NCBI RefSeq assembly: GCF_025766255.1
Contig: NW_026516806.1
Coordinates: forward strand, 37,971-101,970
DNA: 64,000 nt
Source: Zychaea mexicana
Taxonomy: Eukaryota > Mucoromycota > Mucoromycetes > Mucorales > Lichtheimiaceae
Reading direction: 5' to 3'
Shown here one piece after another: positions 53,848-63,979 of the stretch (within the stretch, counting starts at the first letter, position 1; each line of letters starts with the position of its first letter). The position numbers were made by a program, and so were the translations under genes. The notes beneath the pieces were generated by a model, which saw only the letters and a program-made list of their open reading frames with translations, was not told the DNA's origin and ran no database searches.

Positions 53848-55225
53848 ATGACCAAACGCCTATCAGCAAAATGCCGATTTTTGTACTGTACGACGACGCT
53901 ACTATTGTTTCTTGCATTATCACCACATGCTGCTACGGCTACCGTTGTCGTCTTGGTAACAGCATATTACTTGTTGCCCATTATCTCTCTCTCCCGGGTT
54001 TCCACGATGATAATAACTCAGAAAGCATATCTTCATTTGTTTGCTAGGCAACAAACGAGACGTTTCCCGATCGACTAGCAGCATTCGGCCCTTCGTTGAG
54101 CGCAAGCCAGGGCAAGCTAGGGTACCTGATGGAGCCTTTCGAAGACCCCACTGGCTGCCAAGTAGTCCAACCTCCCTGTGAAGATTGGGTTGCGCTTGTT
54201 CGACGAGGCGGATGTTCGTTTGTTTCCAAAGTGCGCAACATGCAGAAGAGCGGAGCAATTGCTGTCGCCGTAGGTGATCCTGACCAAGCTGGCTGGGTGA
54301 CCATGTACGCTCCAGGTAAACAACGAATGGAATACATTTGACAAAGAAAGAAAAATCCGGGAAAAAAAAAGAAAGAAACAAGGTTGCACTCTGTGTATGT
54401 GTAACTGCTTCTAATATTACCCTATAAAAATAGGAGACACATCAGACATCTATATTCCAAGTGTCTTTTTGGCACAGCGAGAGTACCAAGCGCTGCGATA
54501 TCTCTCCAACTTTGTCGACACGCCCATGATGGTGCTGTTACTGCAGATTGACAACTGGCTCGAATGGTAAGAGGAGTAAGAAAGAAAGAAAGAAAGAAAG
54601 AAAGGCGCATAGAATGCATTAATGGTGAGAAACTCACGCGTTTATATGGGACGGGCTGCTACAAAAATAGGCCGTTGATGCATCTTGTCATCCTGATCTT
54701 TGTCTCACCAAGCATTGTCATGACATTTCTGTACATTTCCTTCAAACTGCGACAACGTCAAAAGCTAAAGCAGGATTTGGCTCCTGTCCATGTTGTCTCC
54801 AGACTTGCTGTCAGGCGCTTCTTGCGCGAGAAGATGGGCGAGAACGACGCAGAAGAATGCGCTATCTGTCTCGAGGATTACATGGACGGGGAGAAGCTGC
54901 GCGTGCTACCATGCCACCACACATTTCATACATTTTGCGTGGACGCGTGGTTAACCACTCAGAAGAAATTTGTAAGTACTATCCACCCTTTAGGCCCCCC
55001 GTCAGATCTTGCACTGAACACTCGTTCTATTAGTGCCCCATCTGCAAGCGAGACATCACCGTTCCCGTACCTGCCTCGGCTCATTCCGAAGCCACGAGCG
55101 TGCTCCCGCTTTTTGTTGAGCCTTATCATCATCACAATCTTCATCACAGTCATCACAGCCACCATAGCCATCCACTAGTAGCAGTAGACGCATCGTCATC
55201 ATCACCACTACCTTCATCCTCATAG
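53848..55225 (+). CDS. PA-TM-RING ubiquitin ligase
   Basis: Single-pass endomembrane E3 ligase of 333 residues. Exons 53848..53955, 54048..54315, 54434..54566, 54671..54971, 55034..55225; phases close. A signal peptide ([21 protein letters not shown]) is followed by a protease-associated domain ([38 protein letters not shown]), a transmembrane helix ([20 protein letters not shown]), a basic juxtamembrane stretch, and RING-H2 with [32 protein letters not shown] and CPICK. The tail is His/Ser-rich ([17 protein letters not shown]) and ends in Ser. The order matches the RNF13/GRAIL-type PA-TM-RING family, which sorts or ubiquitinates membrane proteins in the endosome/vacuole pathway. A (GAAA)n run lies in intron 3 (54575-54603). 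Confidence 0.93.
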
Positions 55226-56408
55226 CAGTAGCACTTGCAATCATCATCCCTTCCTCCAAACGCCCCACATTTACAACACCCACTTGCACCTTTCTCTTCC
55301 ATCGTTGCCGTGATAGGTGCTCTTTGCTGCCTTGACGGATGGAAAAGAAGGGTTCGCTAATTAATTATATGTAAACTTGTAGAAAGAAGCAGAACATTTG
55401 TAATTTTTTTACCTTGTTTTAAAATAAACAATAACGCAGGCATCTTTAAAAGTGATCCACAATATCGCCCTCTAACTTTTCACATGGCATGAAACACTTT
55501 CCCAGAGCTGCATGAATGTAAGTTAATTAGAGGATGCCGGGCGTAAAGGCAACAGCATCCATATGTCTTCTTTTCAAAATAATCGTAAAATAACCCCTCC
55601 CCCTGAACGCCCCGGTTCCGTTGCCAATTGGGGTTGCTGATGGAGAGCGTGCGAGAGACAATATAGTGTGGTTTATTGCCTTTTACTTCCTGGCCACTAC
55701 TGCAACAAAGCATAAGGGGGAAGAGGGAGGGGGTAAAGAAGCCAAGGGTATAATACTGGGCAGCACCTCTAGTGGACATTTCTTTGTTGATACCCGGTGG
55801 TAAGCTTCCTATAAAGTAACACAAACAGCAGTGTGGGGCGCTTGGGGCTACCCGACGACAGCCGGCGCCACGGTTTCCCGTTTTGGACGCCAACTGCGGC
55901 GGGTGGAGAGTGTCCAAATATGTTAAATACGGTTATTAAGGCGATGCTTCTATATTCAGGGGAGCAGCAAAATTCAAATAGACTGTTGGATCACAATAGC
56001 ATCTTGAAGAAGAAGAAGCTTGGCCAACCAGGGGCTTGTTCAGCAGAGAGGGGGAGTAGTATCCCCTACAGTGGTAAAGGTAATTCCATCTGACTTACAC
56101 GCAGTAGAATTGTGTGTATGCATGCGTTGTAGGCTTGGCTATCCATTTGATGGGCTGTGCAGGATAGCATTTATGCAGTGTGTCTGGTGGAAGGCTGTTG
56201 CCGCTGCTGCAAGATTGAGTGTGCAAGAGTGTGCAGGCGCGCACCACCACCGCCTCCCATCTTTGGACTGGTGGAATCCACAAATATTTATATTTAGCTG
56301 ACCCGTTGCATTTCGTCTGCTTTTTCTTCTTCTTCTTCTTCTTCACTTTCCTCTCATTTCTCTTTGCACATCTCCTTTCATCCTCTTTAGCCTCCACAGA
56401 GAAACACT
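55226..56408. other. Intergenic
   Basis: No supportable gene; open frames up to 145 codons (55480-55917, minus) without motif. A TTC-repeat lies at about 56325-56345 just before the next gene. Confidence 0.5.
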
Positions 56409-57080
56409 ATGCTGGTCCATAATCCTCCTTCATCACAGCACACTTTGCGACCACGATCGGCTTACACCATTTATCCTGCAAACAGCAGATCATCCCACAT
56501 GAAGCTCACATTCAAAAAGCGGTTTACACAGCAGCTCAATCGGCTGTTGTTTCCATGCAATCCCGAAACGGACCGCCCCATCTCCGCCACAACATCTTCA
56601 CCGCTGCCACCACCCTCACCATCCGCAAAAGTAACAGCATCATCATCTCTTTTTACGAGGCACCAACCCACCACTGCCACCATCGTGACCGCGATCCAAG
56701 AAGAACAAGCGGATCGTACCGATTTCTTTGAAAACGACGAACGTGCTATTGTCCATGAGCTCAGTCGGTTGCCATCCTTGAAGCCGCCTCCACGGCCGAA
56801 GAAAACCAAAGCCGAAGCTGCTAGGCCTCTTGGAAGCGCATTGAGCCAAAGTACACTAGCAACAGTTCGAAGCAGCCATTTTGACGACATTTCGGAGCTG
56901 TTACGCGACGACAGTAGCGACACGTCTTTGGAAGAAGATGAGGACGAGGACGAAGAATTCGACACGCCACGACCGCAGGTCGCATTGTCTGTGGCCATCT
57001 TGCCCTCGGCTGTTGCTGCCGCTACGGCCGCTAGGTCCAGACGATACCAGGCGCGCGTTGCACGAGCAGCTCAAAGATGA
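56409..57080 (+). CDS. Low-complexity hypothetical protein
   Basis: Intronless frame of 223 codons starting MLVHNPPSSQHTLRPRSAYT. No domain was recognised. Visible features: a basic segment (MKLTFKKRFTQQLNRLLFP), a Pro/Ser-rich part (PLPPPSPSAKV), a short conserved-looking motif RLPSLKPPPRPKKTKAEA, an acidic run SLEEDEDEDEEFD and an Ala/Arg-rich end. Such composition fits an intrinsically disordered regulatory or cell-wall/cytoskeleton adaptor protein, but this is not supported further. A CT-rich leader precedes the ATG. Confidence 0.6.
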   Translation: MLVHNPPSSQHTLRPRSAYTIYPANSRSSHMKLTFKKRFTQQLNRLLFPCNPETDRPISATTSSPLPPPSPSAKVTASSSLFTRHQPTTATIVTAIQEEQADRTDFFENDERAIVHELSRLPSLKPPPRPKKTKAEAARPLGSALSQSTLATVRSSHFDDISELLRDDSSDTSLEEDEDEDEEFDTPRPQVALSVAILPSAVAAATAARSRRYQARVARAAQR

Positions 57081-57842
57081 TGGCGATCGTTATCCCTTAT
57101 TTTTTTTCTCTACACTTTAGATACACACTACCATATATTGTATATATAGAAACATTTACAAAACACGCGCCATCACTACCACGTTGTACATATTAGTATA
57201 CTCTCATTATACTGTGCACTCTATCTTTCCTGTGCTCTACCTCATTTCACTCATCATCATCTTTTTCGAAGAGTGGATATACATAAAGAATCTGTTCATA
57301 TATCTTTTTAGACAATCACTATTGTTTCCTGTGTTAGCGCAGCAGGTCCTCTATAGCTGCTTCTCTTTGCTTCTTGGCAATTAATTTTGATCTGGATGCT
57401 GAGCCCCGGACTTTACTCTCGTCTGTTGGTGGTGACCAGCGCTGACTGTCTATTTGCTCAGCTGTCCAAGTATCACTTTCCAAACCAAGCAGCTACTAGG
57501 TACTAGTTTTTTCCAATATAGTAACGCATTATTTGCAGAAGGGAAAAAGCCTAATTTTCGAGCACTACAATGATACGCTATATTCTACGATTTAGTATGA
57601 TAACCCCTTTTTTTCCCACTTGCACTTTAAGCACTATTATTGGTATATGCTAGTATGATTATCGAGGAATGAGTGTTTTCTTTCTCTCACAGTTACTACA
57701 AAGAAAACTTGTTGGCTGACTTTAGCTCTGCGAAGATCAAACATGTTTGTCACTGTAACTCTCTTTCTTTCTTCTCATTGAATTAAAGCATAAAGAATCC
57801 CTACTAGACTGTAGTAGCTTTTTTGTCTGGATGTAAACAATA
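57081..57842. other. Intergenic
   Basis: AT-rich 3' region of the previous gene; no coding evidence. Confidence 0.5.
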
Positions 57843-58028
57843 CTAAAATTGGTAAAACTCGGGGGCGGGAATATACGAATCACGGGATAGGATCGGCGAA
57901 GAAACTCCTCTCATCAATTTCTCAAAATTCTTCATATCATCAGCACAAATAATGGGAAAAGAGAAAAAGTAACCCAATGGACTCATTGTTCTGCTCGTAT
58001 AAACAGGATCGTCGGCATTAAGGTTGCC
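57843..58028 (-). pseudogene. Orphan terminal exon, unknown protein
   Basis: After a TATAG acceptor at 58029 the minus strand reads 61 codons: GNLNADDPVYTSRTMSPLGY, FFSFPIICADDMKNFEKLMR, then SSPILSRDSYIPAPEFYQF and TAG. It looks like a real C-terminal exon, but no upstream exon could be found between 58030 and 58830. No family was recognised. Confidence 0.35.
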
Positions 58029-58828
58029 CTATAAAATCAAACAAAGCGATAGGCTACTCGTTTTCCATGTATCATATACAGCGGATATGAACATTTTTTT
58101 TTGCATGCACATCTTTATGTAGTGTTATGATGCTACTTCTCCCACGAACAGCGCGCCATGCATGCATACACGAAACATCCGACCGAAAAAAATTTCAAGG
58201 GGAAGTCATCGCTTAACCAAAACCCGGTTCCTAAGCAAGTGTAAAACAGGTTGATGTAATAGACTTTTTTTGACTCATGATCTATAAATCTATATCATTG
58301 TAGCATGAATAAGTACTCTCTGCTAAAATTTATTACCATCATCAACGTCAAATATATACTTGACAGTATGGGGGGCAGCAGGTTGGTTTCAAGCTTATTA
58401 ATAATACGGCGATAAATAATCGTCAGTATCGATTTTCATATTATGTACATGTTAAGTTAGCATCCTATGTAGGAGAAGCTATATGCAGCTGTGCCTTTTT
58501 TTTATTATTAAATCCCTCTAACAGCGGCGACAATCCACTTGGTATTTTTCACGGTACCTGTCTTACTGCAAATTCATTGTCTGTACTCTCTATTAAATAC
58601 ATGTAATTTTAATAAAGCCCAGTATATATTGAGGTACAACGAATAAGCTAAAGTTAATGCTTTTTTATGGAAGCTATATGGACCTGCGCCTCTGGGCATG
58701 TGGTCACTTCTTTGAGATATCATACATTTTTGGAGGAGAAATATTGGTATATGAAGACATGATGCAATAAATGAAAAAATAAACCCCACAAGAGAAACGT
58801 TATGCTAATATAGAATAATACTATAAGC

Positions 58829-59053
58829 TTAAATTGCGAAGAAAGAGATTGAGTGTATATGCTGTGTTGGAGTAGGTGGTGAGGCTGGTAGCTGCAGTGC
58901 TTCTTCTGGAGCTGATTCGTCGTTATAGCCGCCAACTGGATGACTTAAATTTCCCTGATGAGGCGGATTAGCGCCAACCAGGACTGCCAGATAGTTGGGC
59001 GGTTGGTCTGATGTCTGGGCAAGTGCGTCCGTGAGCTCATTCAGTTTCGGACG
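58829..59053 (-). pseudogene. Orphan C-terminal fragment, possibly kinase-like
   Basis: The frame RPKLNELTDALAQTSDQPPN, then NPPHQGNLSHPVGGYNDESA and a Pro/Thr-rich end with stop at 58829. The RPKLNEL start recalls the last helix of kinase domains followed by a free tail, but nothing upstream confirms this. A TAA precedes it in frame, so it is either an exon or a decayed gene end. Confidence 0.3.
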
Positions 59054-59495
59054 TATTAAAAATGGTTAGCTTCCTTGGCCTCAAAGCGACAGTCCTAAAG
59101 TGGTTATGGGAGAGCCAGTGCATAAGCCCATTTGACTGGGCTGTGACGGCCCTGGAGAATACAAAATGGGGTTGAATATGCGGGTGGTTCGAAAGAAACT
59201 GATCGATTTAAATTTACTGGCTCGGGTAAACATTTCGTCGCCCTGCCTGATGGTTCGAGTATATATAGTATAGTTCTTGGTTCTCTATGGACATGTGTGG
59301 ATTCATTTTTCCGCATATTATTACTATTACATCTGTGCATAAGTATTCACGCATTATCTGGAGATAGCCATAGAAGAACTTTCAGCTTCCATGTCTGTGT
59401 AAAACCTGAATAACAACAGAATGTATTCTGTTTCCTCCCTTAATTAAAAGCGACTACTACACAGCTACCTATAGATAACTGCAATTTGTAAATTC
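59054..59495. other. Spacer between relic fragments
   Basis: No assignable coding signal; possibly further decayed gene sequence. Confidence 0.4.
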
Positions 59496-59699
59496 CTAAG
59501 AAGCGAGTTGTACGAGGGGACCACGTTTATATAAGCCAACACGTAAGCCGAAACCATTGGTATACTTGGCCATGAATACCGTATCCAATTCGAGCGCTTT
59601 TTGGGTCACAGTGAATCCATTTTTTTCTAGATACAGTAGTCTGTCAAGACCTTATGAGCATGATATTCTTCCAAACCAAGGCCAGAGTTTTTGTGCAAC
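59496..59699 (-). pseudogene. M20 peptidase/amidohydrolase relic
   Basis: The minus strand reads LHKNSGLGLEEYHAHKVLTD, then after a small frame shift YLEKNGFTVTQKALELDTVF and MAKYTNGFGLRVGLYKRG, and a stop at 59496. The succession E-E-Y-x-A-H-x-x-L, LEKNGFxVT, LDTxF matches the N-terminal part of M20D amidohydrolases (PM20D2-like). The metal-binding parts are absent, so it is a remnant. Confidence 0.5.
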
Positions 59700-61127
59700 T
59701 AAAAAAAAAGAAAAAGCATAAAGATGTGTGTACAAATTAGAGTCCGATAAGATTGCGGCGATCAAGAGTGTTCCTGCAATTCTGGGTAAATACGATCGTT
59801 TTCGGTATAAGTCATGTTTTGTGCTTACTATGTTTGTGTCAGTAGTAGTTATTTATTTTCTGCTGTGCGATTATGGTACAATGGTCAGTCATAAAGAACA
59901 GAGAAATTCAGTCGACCAACATATTTTCCATAGTCAGAGATGCAATTCGAGGGAGCGGCCGGACATATACATATCATACTCAGGGGAGATAAGAAGAAAG
60001 AATACGGGTGTGTTTCCAAAAGATCTTCCAAGTTGACAACGCACACTTAAAAAAGCTCGTATCATACGCCGAGAGATTTCTTGACTTACAACTAAGACTT
60101 AGTACCAAACAACTGTAGTAAGAATGACTACTTTTACATACCCTGGTGGAAAACTACTGTACATCCATCTTATGCGATTAATGCTTAAACTATATAAACT
60201 GTGCTAATGTGCCTAGCGAAAGAGTAGGGAAGGGTTAAAACGAAATCTTATCGCCAGGGATAATACAGTACCGACAAGACTGGGACCAGTAAATTGATGT
60301 TGTGGTCAATCTCTCGACCGATACCATACCAAACGAGTGTGTGAAAGACTTTTGAATTGATTTCTCACGCAAACTGTTTGTTATGCTATATTTTCCTCTA
60401 TATATGTCAAGGAAGAAATTGTCGTGCTGCCGATGTGCAACCCAAGATCTTGGCTTTTCATAATTATTAAGACCAAGCAAGCAATAATAATAAGTTGTAT
60501 GTGTTGCTACTGTCACGTTATGTTTATTAATTAACAGGCATAAACAGAGGAAACTGGCTCAATTGGATCGTCATGGAACGCGCAGCCCACAGCATCTATC
60601 AACAATATCTGTGCACATACCCGCGGAGCTGTTTATGGTGGCTAAATCGGAAGAAACTTTGGATTGATCGAATTGTATTTGCGTTAAAGATCGAATAGAC
60701 ATGATCACACAGATTAATTGCAAATGGTTGTCTACGCTCGACTTTTTGGACGTGTATTGTTTAGAGCTATGTATTAAGGGTCTTATCTTGAAGAGATGTA
60801 ACGAATCTGCCATACGACACTCTTGACTAGAGGTATAGCGCGCATCATTAAGAATTTCAACGTTGTCAGACCTTCTTCTTTTCACAGGCTATCAAACCTT
60901 TAAAATATTGCTTTGGGTCTCAAAACGTAGAAGATCGTAAAGATACGTGTAGCTTGGGTGAGGTAAGATAGCTAATATGCAGCATTAATTAAAGTAGTAG
61001 CTTGACTACATACAATACGCGTAAAACACAATAACAAACAGCACATGTTTGATAGACGGGGGACAACAACAACAAGGCCTTTATTTAATTTGGTCAAATT
61101 CCTAAAGAGGCTCGTCCAAAAACGAGA
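59700..61127. other. Intergenic, no gene seen
   Basis: Open frames at 59728-60036 (+) and 60235-60885 (-) have no supported family. The left flank of the foldback element lies at the end. Confidence 0.45.
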
Positions 61128-61405
61128 GTGTCGATGTCTTAGCTTTCCGGGAAGGTGCATCGGCATCTGCTCCCGAACCCTCTACCACAAAGCTGGGTTC
61201 TGTCTTGGTCGCTTTATGGATCTCGGAGGGTCCGATCGGCATTGAGATGCCAGCGGTCTCACCAATCCACTTACCTACTTAGAAGTCGCCCCGTGCCTAC
61301 AAAACAAGCATCAGCACCCACCTTGCGCTTACCTACCCTCACTCACACTCACACACACTGAAAAAAAAGGAAGGGACTTACCACATGTGATAGAGAAAAA
61401 GCGAG
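61128..61405 (+). repeat. Left terminal inverted repeat of foldback element
   Basis: Collinear in inverted orientation with 63437-63771. Anchors are the CACAAAGCT block, GTCTCACCAATCCACTTACCT, AAACAAGCATCAGCACCCACC, and GGAAGGGACTTACCA. Divergence is modest. Confidence 0.8.
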
Positions 61406-62564
61406 GAAGCAGCACGCTGCGGAAAATGGGTGCCTTTTCATGCACACGTTCAAGACCCCGCTTCTTTTGAAAAAAAAAAAATACCCCCACTCCCATCCAC
61501 AGGTCCGTGCTAACAACGCGGGGAACAATGACAGATCTTCTGTATCGTAGCGACAGTATGTAACACTATTACAACGCGCTTTACCACACTTTGGTAAGCG
61601 TTTTTCACCTATTTTTTTTTTGTTTCTATCTTCGCGTAGTTCGTTCGCAAAAATAATCGAAAGGAAAAAAATTATTCGGAGGGTACCAGCCCGAAACCTG
61701 TTTTTTGTTTTGCTTTGTTTTTTTTCACATGTATCATACATCACCCGTACACACGCCGAGGAAGTAAACACCACGTCTGATTGGCTTTGTGTCGCTATTG
61801 ATAAGGGAGGTGGATGATGTAATGAGCAAACCAAACAACACTATCAACCTGAAGAAGCAGCCTGTATCGATAATAGTAGTTCTAGGATGACGCGCATACT
61901 ATGCTGAAAACAGCCATGCTGCTCTATAGTCTGCCCTTGGCAGTTTAGTTCAAGCTGTCCACATCCATCATTGCGGGCTTGGAGGATCGGCAACTGATAA
62001 TTGCGTGAAAATCGATGTCTACTTGGGAGACGGAGTGCTGGGAGTCTCTCATGTGAAAATCGTAGGCTGGACCTTATGGTGCCTTGTGCGAGCAAAACAT
62101 CCCCTTTTCTTTTCTGCCGAGCATCAGCATCGTTGAAGAAAAGGAGAGGGTGTGTTGATATCATCCAAACGTCAAGTCGTTACAATATTTTGAAACACAC
62201 CTCTTTCAAAAAATGGCATTTCTGATATATTATAGTGCACGCCACGCTGAACGCGAGACCCGTTTACGCGACAAGGCTAGCAGCAGCATGAAACAGCAAG
62301 TTCAGGAAATGGTATTAGGGAGTCCTTGAACAGCCTGGACCGCAAGTTGCCAGTCTATCATAATCATGTGGGCGTGTGTGCGCTGCGCACTGCTTTCCAT
62401 GAATTGTAGGGGTTGATGATACCAAAAGATATAAATACGCCCACATTTTTCAGGCCATTTCGTTTTTTCTCTTCACTCTTTCTTTCCTTCATTTTTCTTT
62501 TTTCCTTCACTCCCTTGGTTCCTCCTGGTCTTTCTCTTGGCTCTTCCTCCTGGCTTTCCTTGGC

Positions 62565-62816
62565 TCTTCCCTTGGCTCTTCCCTTGGTCCTGGTGTTGCC
62601 TCCGTTGCGCCTGTCCAACCCTTACTTCCGGTAATCCTGGCTGCCTCAACTGGTCCCTGCTTTGGTTTGTCCAGTCTCGCGTTCAACGGTGTTGGTCACA
62701 ACCGGTCTCCTAGTGAGACCAGAGGACGGAGGAATCCTTTTTCGGTTTCTCGCCATAGAAATATGGTAGTGTCCTTTTTGGTTGGATGCCTTGTCTCCCG
62801 GTCTGGTCTACTATGG
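62565..62816 (+). repeat. Inner inverted repeat, left arm
   Basis: Starts in CTTGGCTCTTCCCTTGG and runs through GTTGCGCCTGTCC, CGTTCAACGGTGTTGGTCAC and GGTCTACTATGGTGGG. It is the reverse complement of 63072-63335 with few mismatches. Confidence 0.85.
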
Positions 62817-63071
62817 TGGGGATCGCGTTCGACTCTCGGCAATCGACTCTCGGCAATCGACTCTCGGCAATCGACTCTCGGCAATCGACTCTCAACATCG
62901 ACTCTCAAGGCTAGACTCATCGCTTTTTCTCTTCTCTTTTCGATCACGTATGGTAAGTCCCTTCCTTTTTTTCTGTGTGTGTGAATGTGAGTGAGTGTGA
63001 GTGAGGGTAGGTAAGTGTAGGGGTGGGTGCTGATGCTTGTTTTGACACGGAGCGACTTACTGTATAAGTTA
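62817..63071 (+). repeat. Core direct repeat, copy A, with 14-bp minisatellite
   Basis: Begins GGGATCGCGTTCG. The unit CGACTCTCGGCAAT is repeated four times (62830-62885), then degenerate units, then TTTTCTCTTCTCTTTTCGAT and GGGTAGGTAAGTGTAGGGG. Copy B is at 63337-63582. Confidence 0.9.
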
Positions 63072-63335
63072 GGTTTTTCCCACCATAGTAGACCAGACCG
63101 GGAGAACAAGGCATCCAACCAAAAGGACACTACCATATTTCTATGGCGAGAAACCGAAAAGGATTCCTCCGTCCTCTGGTCCACTAGGAGACCGGTTGTG
63201 ACCAACACCGTTGAACGCGAGACTGGACAAACCAAGCAGGGACCAGTTGGAGGCAGCCAGGATTACCGGAAATAAGGTATGGACAGGCGCAACGGAGGCA
63301 ACACCAGGACCAAGGGAAGAGCCAAGGGTGACACT
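63072..63335 (-). repeat. Inner inverted repeat, right arm
   Basis: Reverse complement of 62565-62816, reading CCCACCATAGTAGACCAGAC at its start and GGACCAAGGGAAGAGCCAAG at its end. Confidence 0.85.
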
Positions 63336-63336
63336 G

Positions 63337-63582
63337 GGGATCGCGTTCGACTCTCGGCAATCGACTCTCGGCAATCGACTCTCGGCAATCGACTCTCGGC
63401 AATCGACTCTCAACATCGACTCTCAAGGCTAGACTCATCGCTTTTTCTCTTCTCTTTTCGATCACGTATGGTAAGTCCCTTCCTTTTTTTCTGTGTGTGT
63501 GAATGTGAGTGAGGGTAGGTAAGTGTAGGGGTGGGTGCTGATGCTTGTTTTGACACGGAGTGACTTACTGTATAAGATAGGT
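63337..63582 (+). repeat. Core direct repeat, copy B, with 14-bp minisatellite
   Basis: Near-identical to copy A; CGACTCTCGGCAAT four times from 63348. It lacks about 10 bp of the GTGAGTGTGA stretch present in copy A. Its second half forms the inner part of the right terminal repeat. Confidence 0.9.
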
Positions 63583-63771
63583 GATTGTAGGTAAGTGGAT
63601 TGGTGAGACCGTTGGGCATCTCAATACCAATCGGACCCTCCGAGACCCCAAAGCGTTCAAGACAAGACCCTAGCTTTGTGGTAGAGGGTTCGGGAGCAGA
63701 TGTCGATGCACCTTCCCGTGATTGCTCCTGTTAGTATCTGCGTAAGAGCAGAGAAGCTAAGACATCGACAC
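63437..63771 (-). repeat. Right terminal inverted repeat of foldback element
   Basis: Inverted match to 61128-61405, ending AGCTAAGACATCGACAC. Contains an extra segment (GATTGCTCCTGTTAGTATCT and following bases) absent from the left end. Confidence 0.8.
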
Positions 63772-63979
63772 CCTATTAGTAATTAGTAGTTAAATGTACC
63801 AAATAAAAATTGTTTCTTTTAACTTTTCACCCGTTAAACTTGTATGTGCATGTTTGATATTGATGTAAGACTTCTTCATGCCAAGCGAGGAGGGAGCTCA
63901 AGGGCTCGTCCAAGAAGATGATATTTTCGTTAAAAGAGTGTGATATATAGCTCATGCATGGGGGTCGCTCGTATCATGT

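Larger units (their letters stand above)
61128..63771. mobile_element. Foldback/TIR element with nested repeats (non-autonomous)
   Basis: Ends are inverted repeats: the left end (GTGTCGATGTCTTAGCT at 61128, through CGAACCCTCTACCACAAAGC, to about 61405) is the reverse complement, with small indels, of the right end (about 63437-63771). The right copy has an extra ~36 bp near 63727-63757. Inside, a second inverted pair (about 62565-62816 against 63072-63335) flanks a core that is itself repeated directly. No transposase or other protein motif is seen in the 1.1 kb between the left end and the inner repeat, so it is probably mobilised in trans. The superfamily is unknown; a target duplication was not found. 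Confidence 0.75.

Noticed and set aside
56471..56998. 175-codon minus-strand frame opposite the low-complexity gene
   Set aside because: Mirror of the plus-strand frame, which has the better ATG and leader; retained only the plus frame.
59728..60036. Plus-strand frame with IKSVPAILGKYDR and a hydrophobic stretch, faintly like a UbiA prenyltransferase segment
   Set aside because: Match too short and no flanking helices or Asp-rich motif; not supportable.
60571..60885. 104-codon minus-strand frame starting MKRRRSDNVEIL
   Set aside because: Considered as a transposase N-terminus; no motif supports it.
62413..63619. Open frames in the foldback element
   Set aside because: They translate the CT-rich tracts and 14-bp repeats; repeated and mirrored frames, not proteins.
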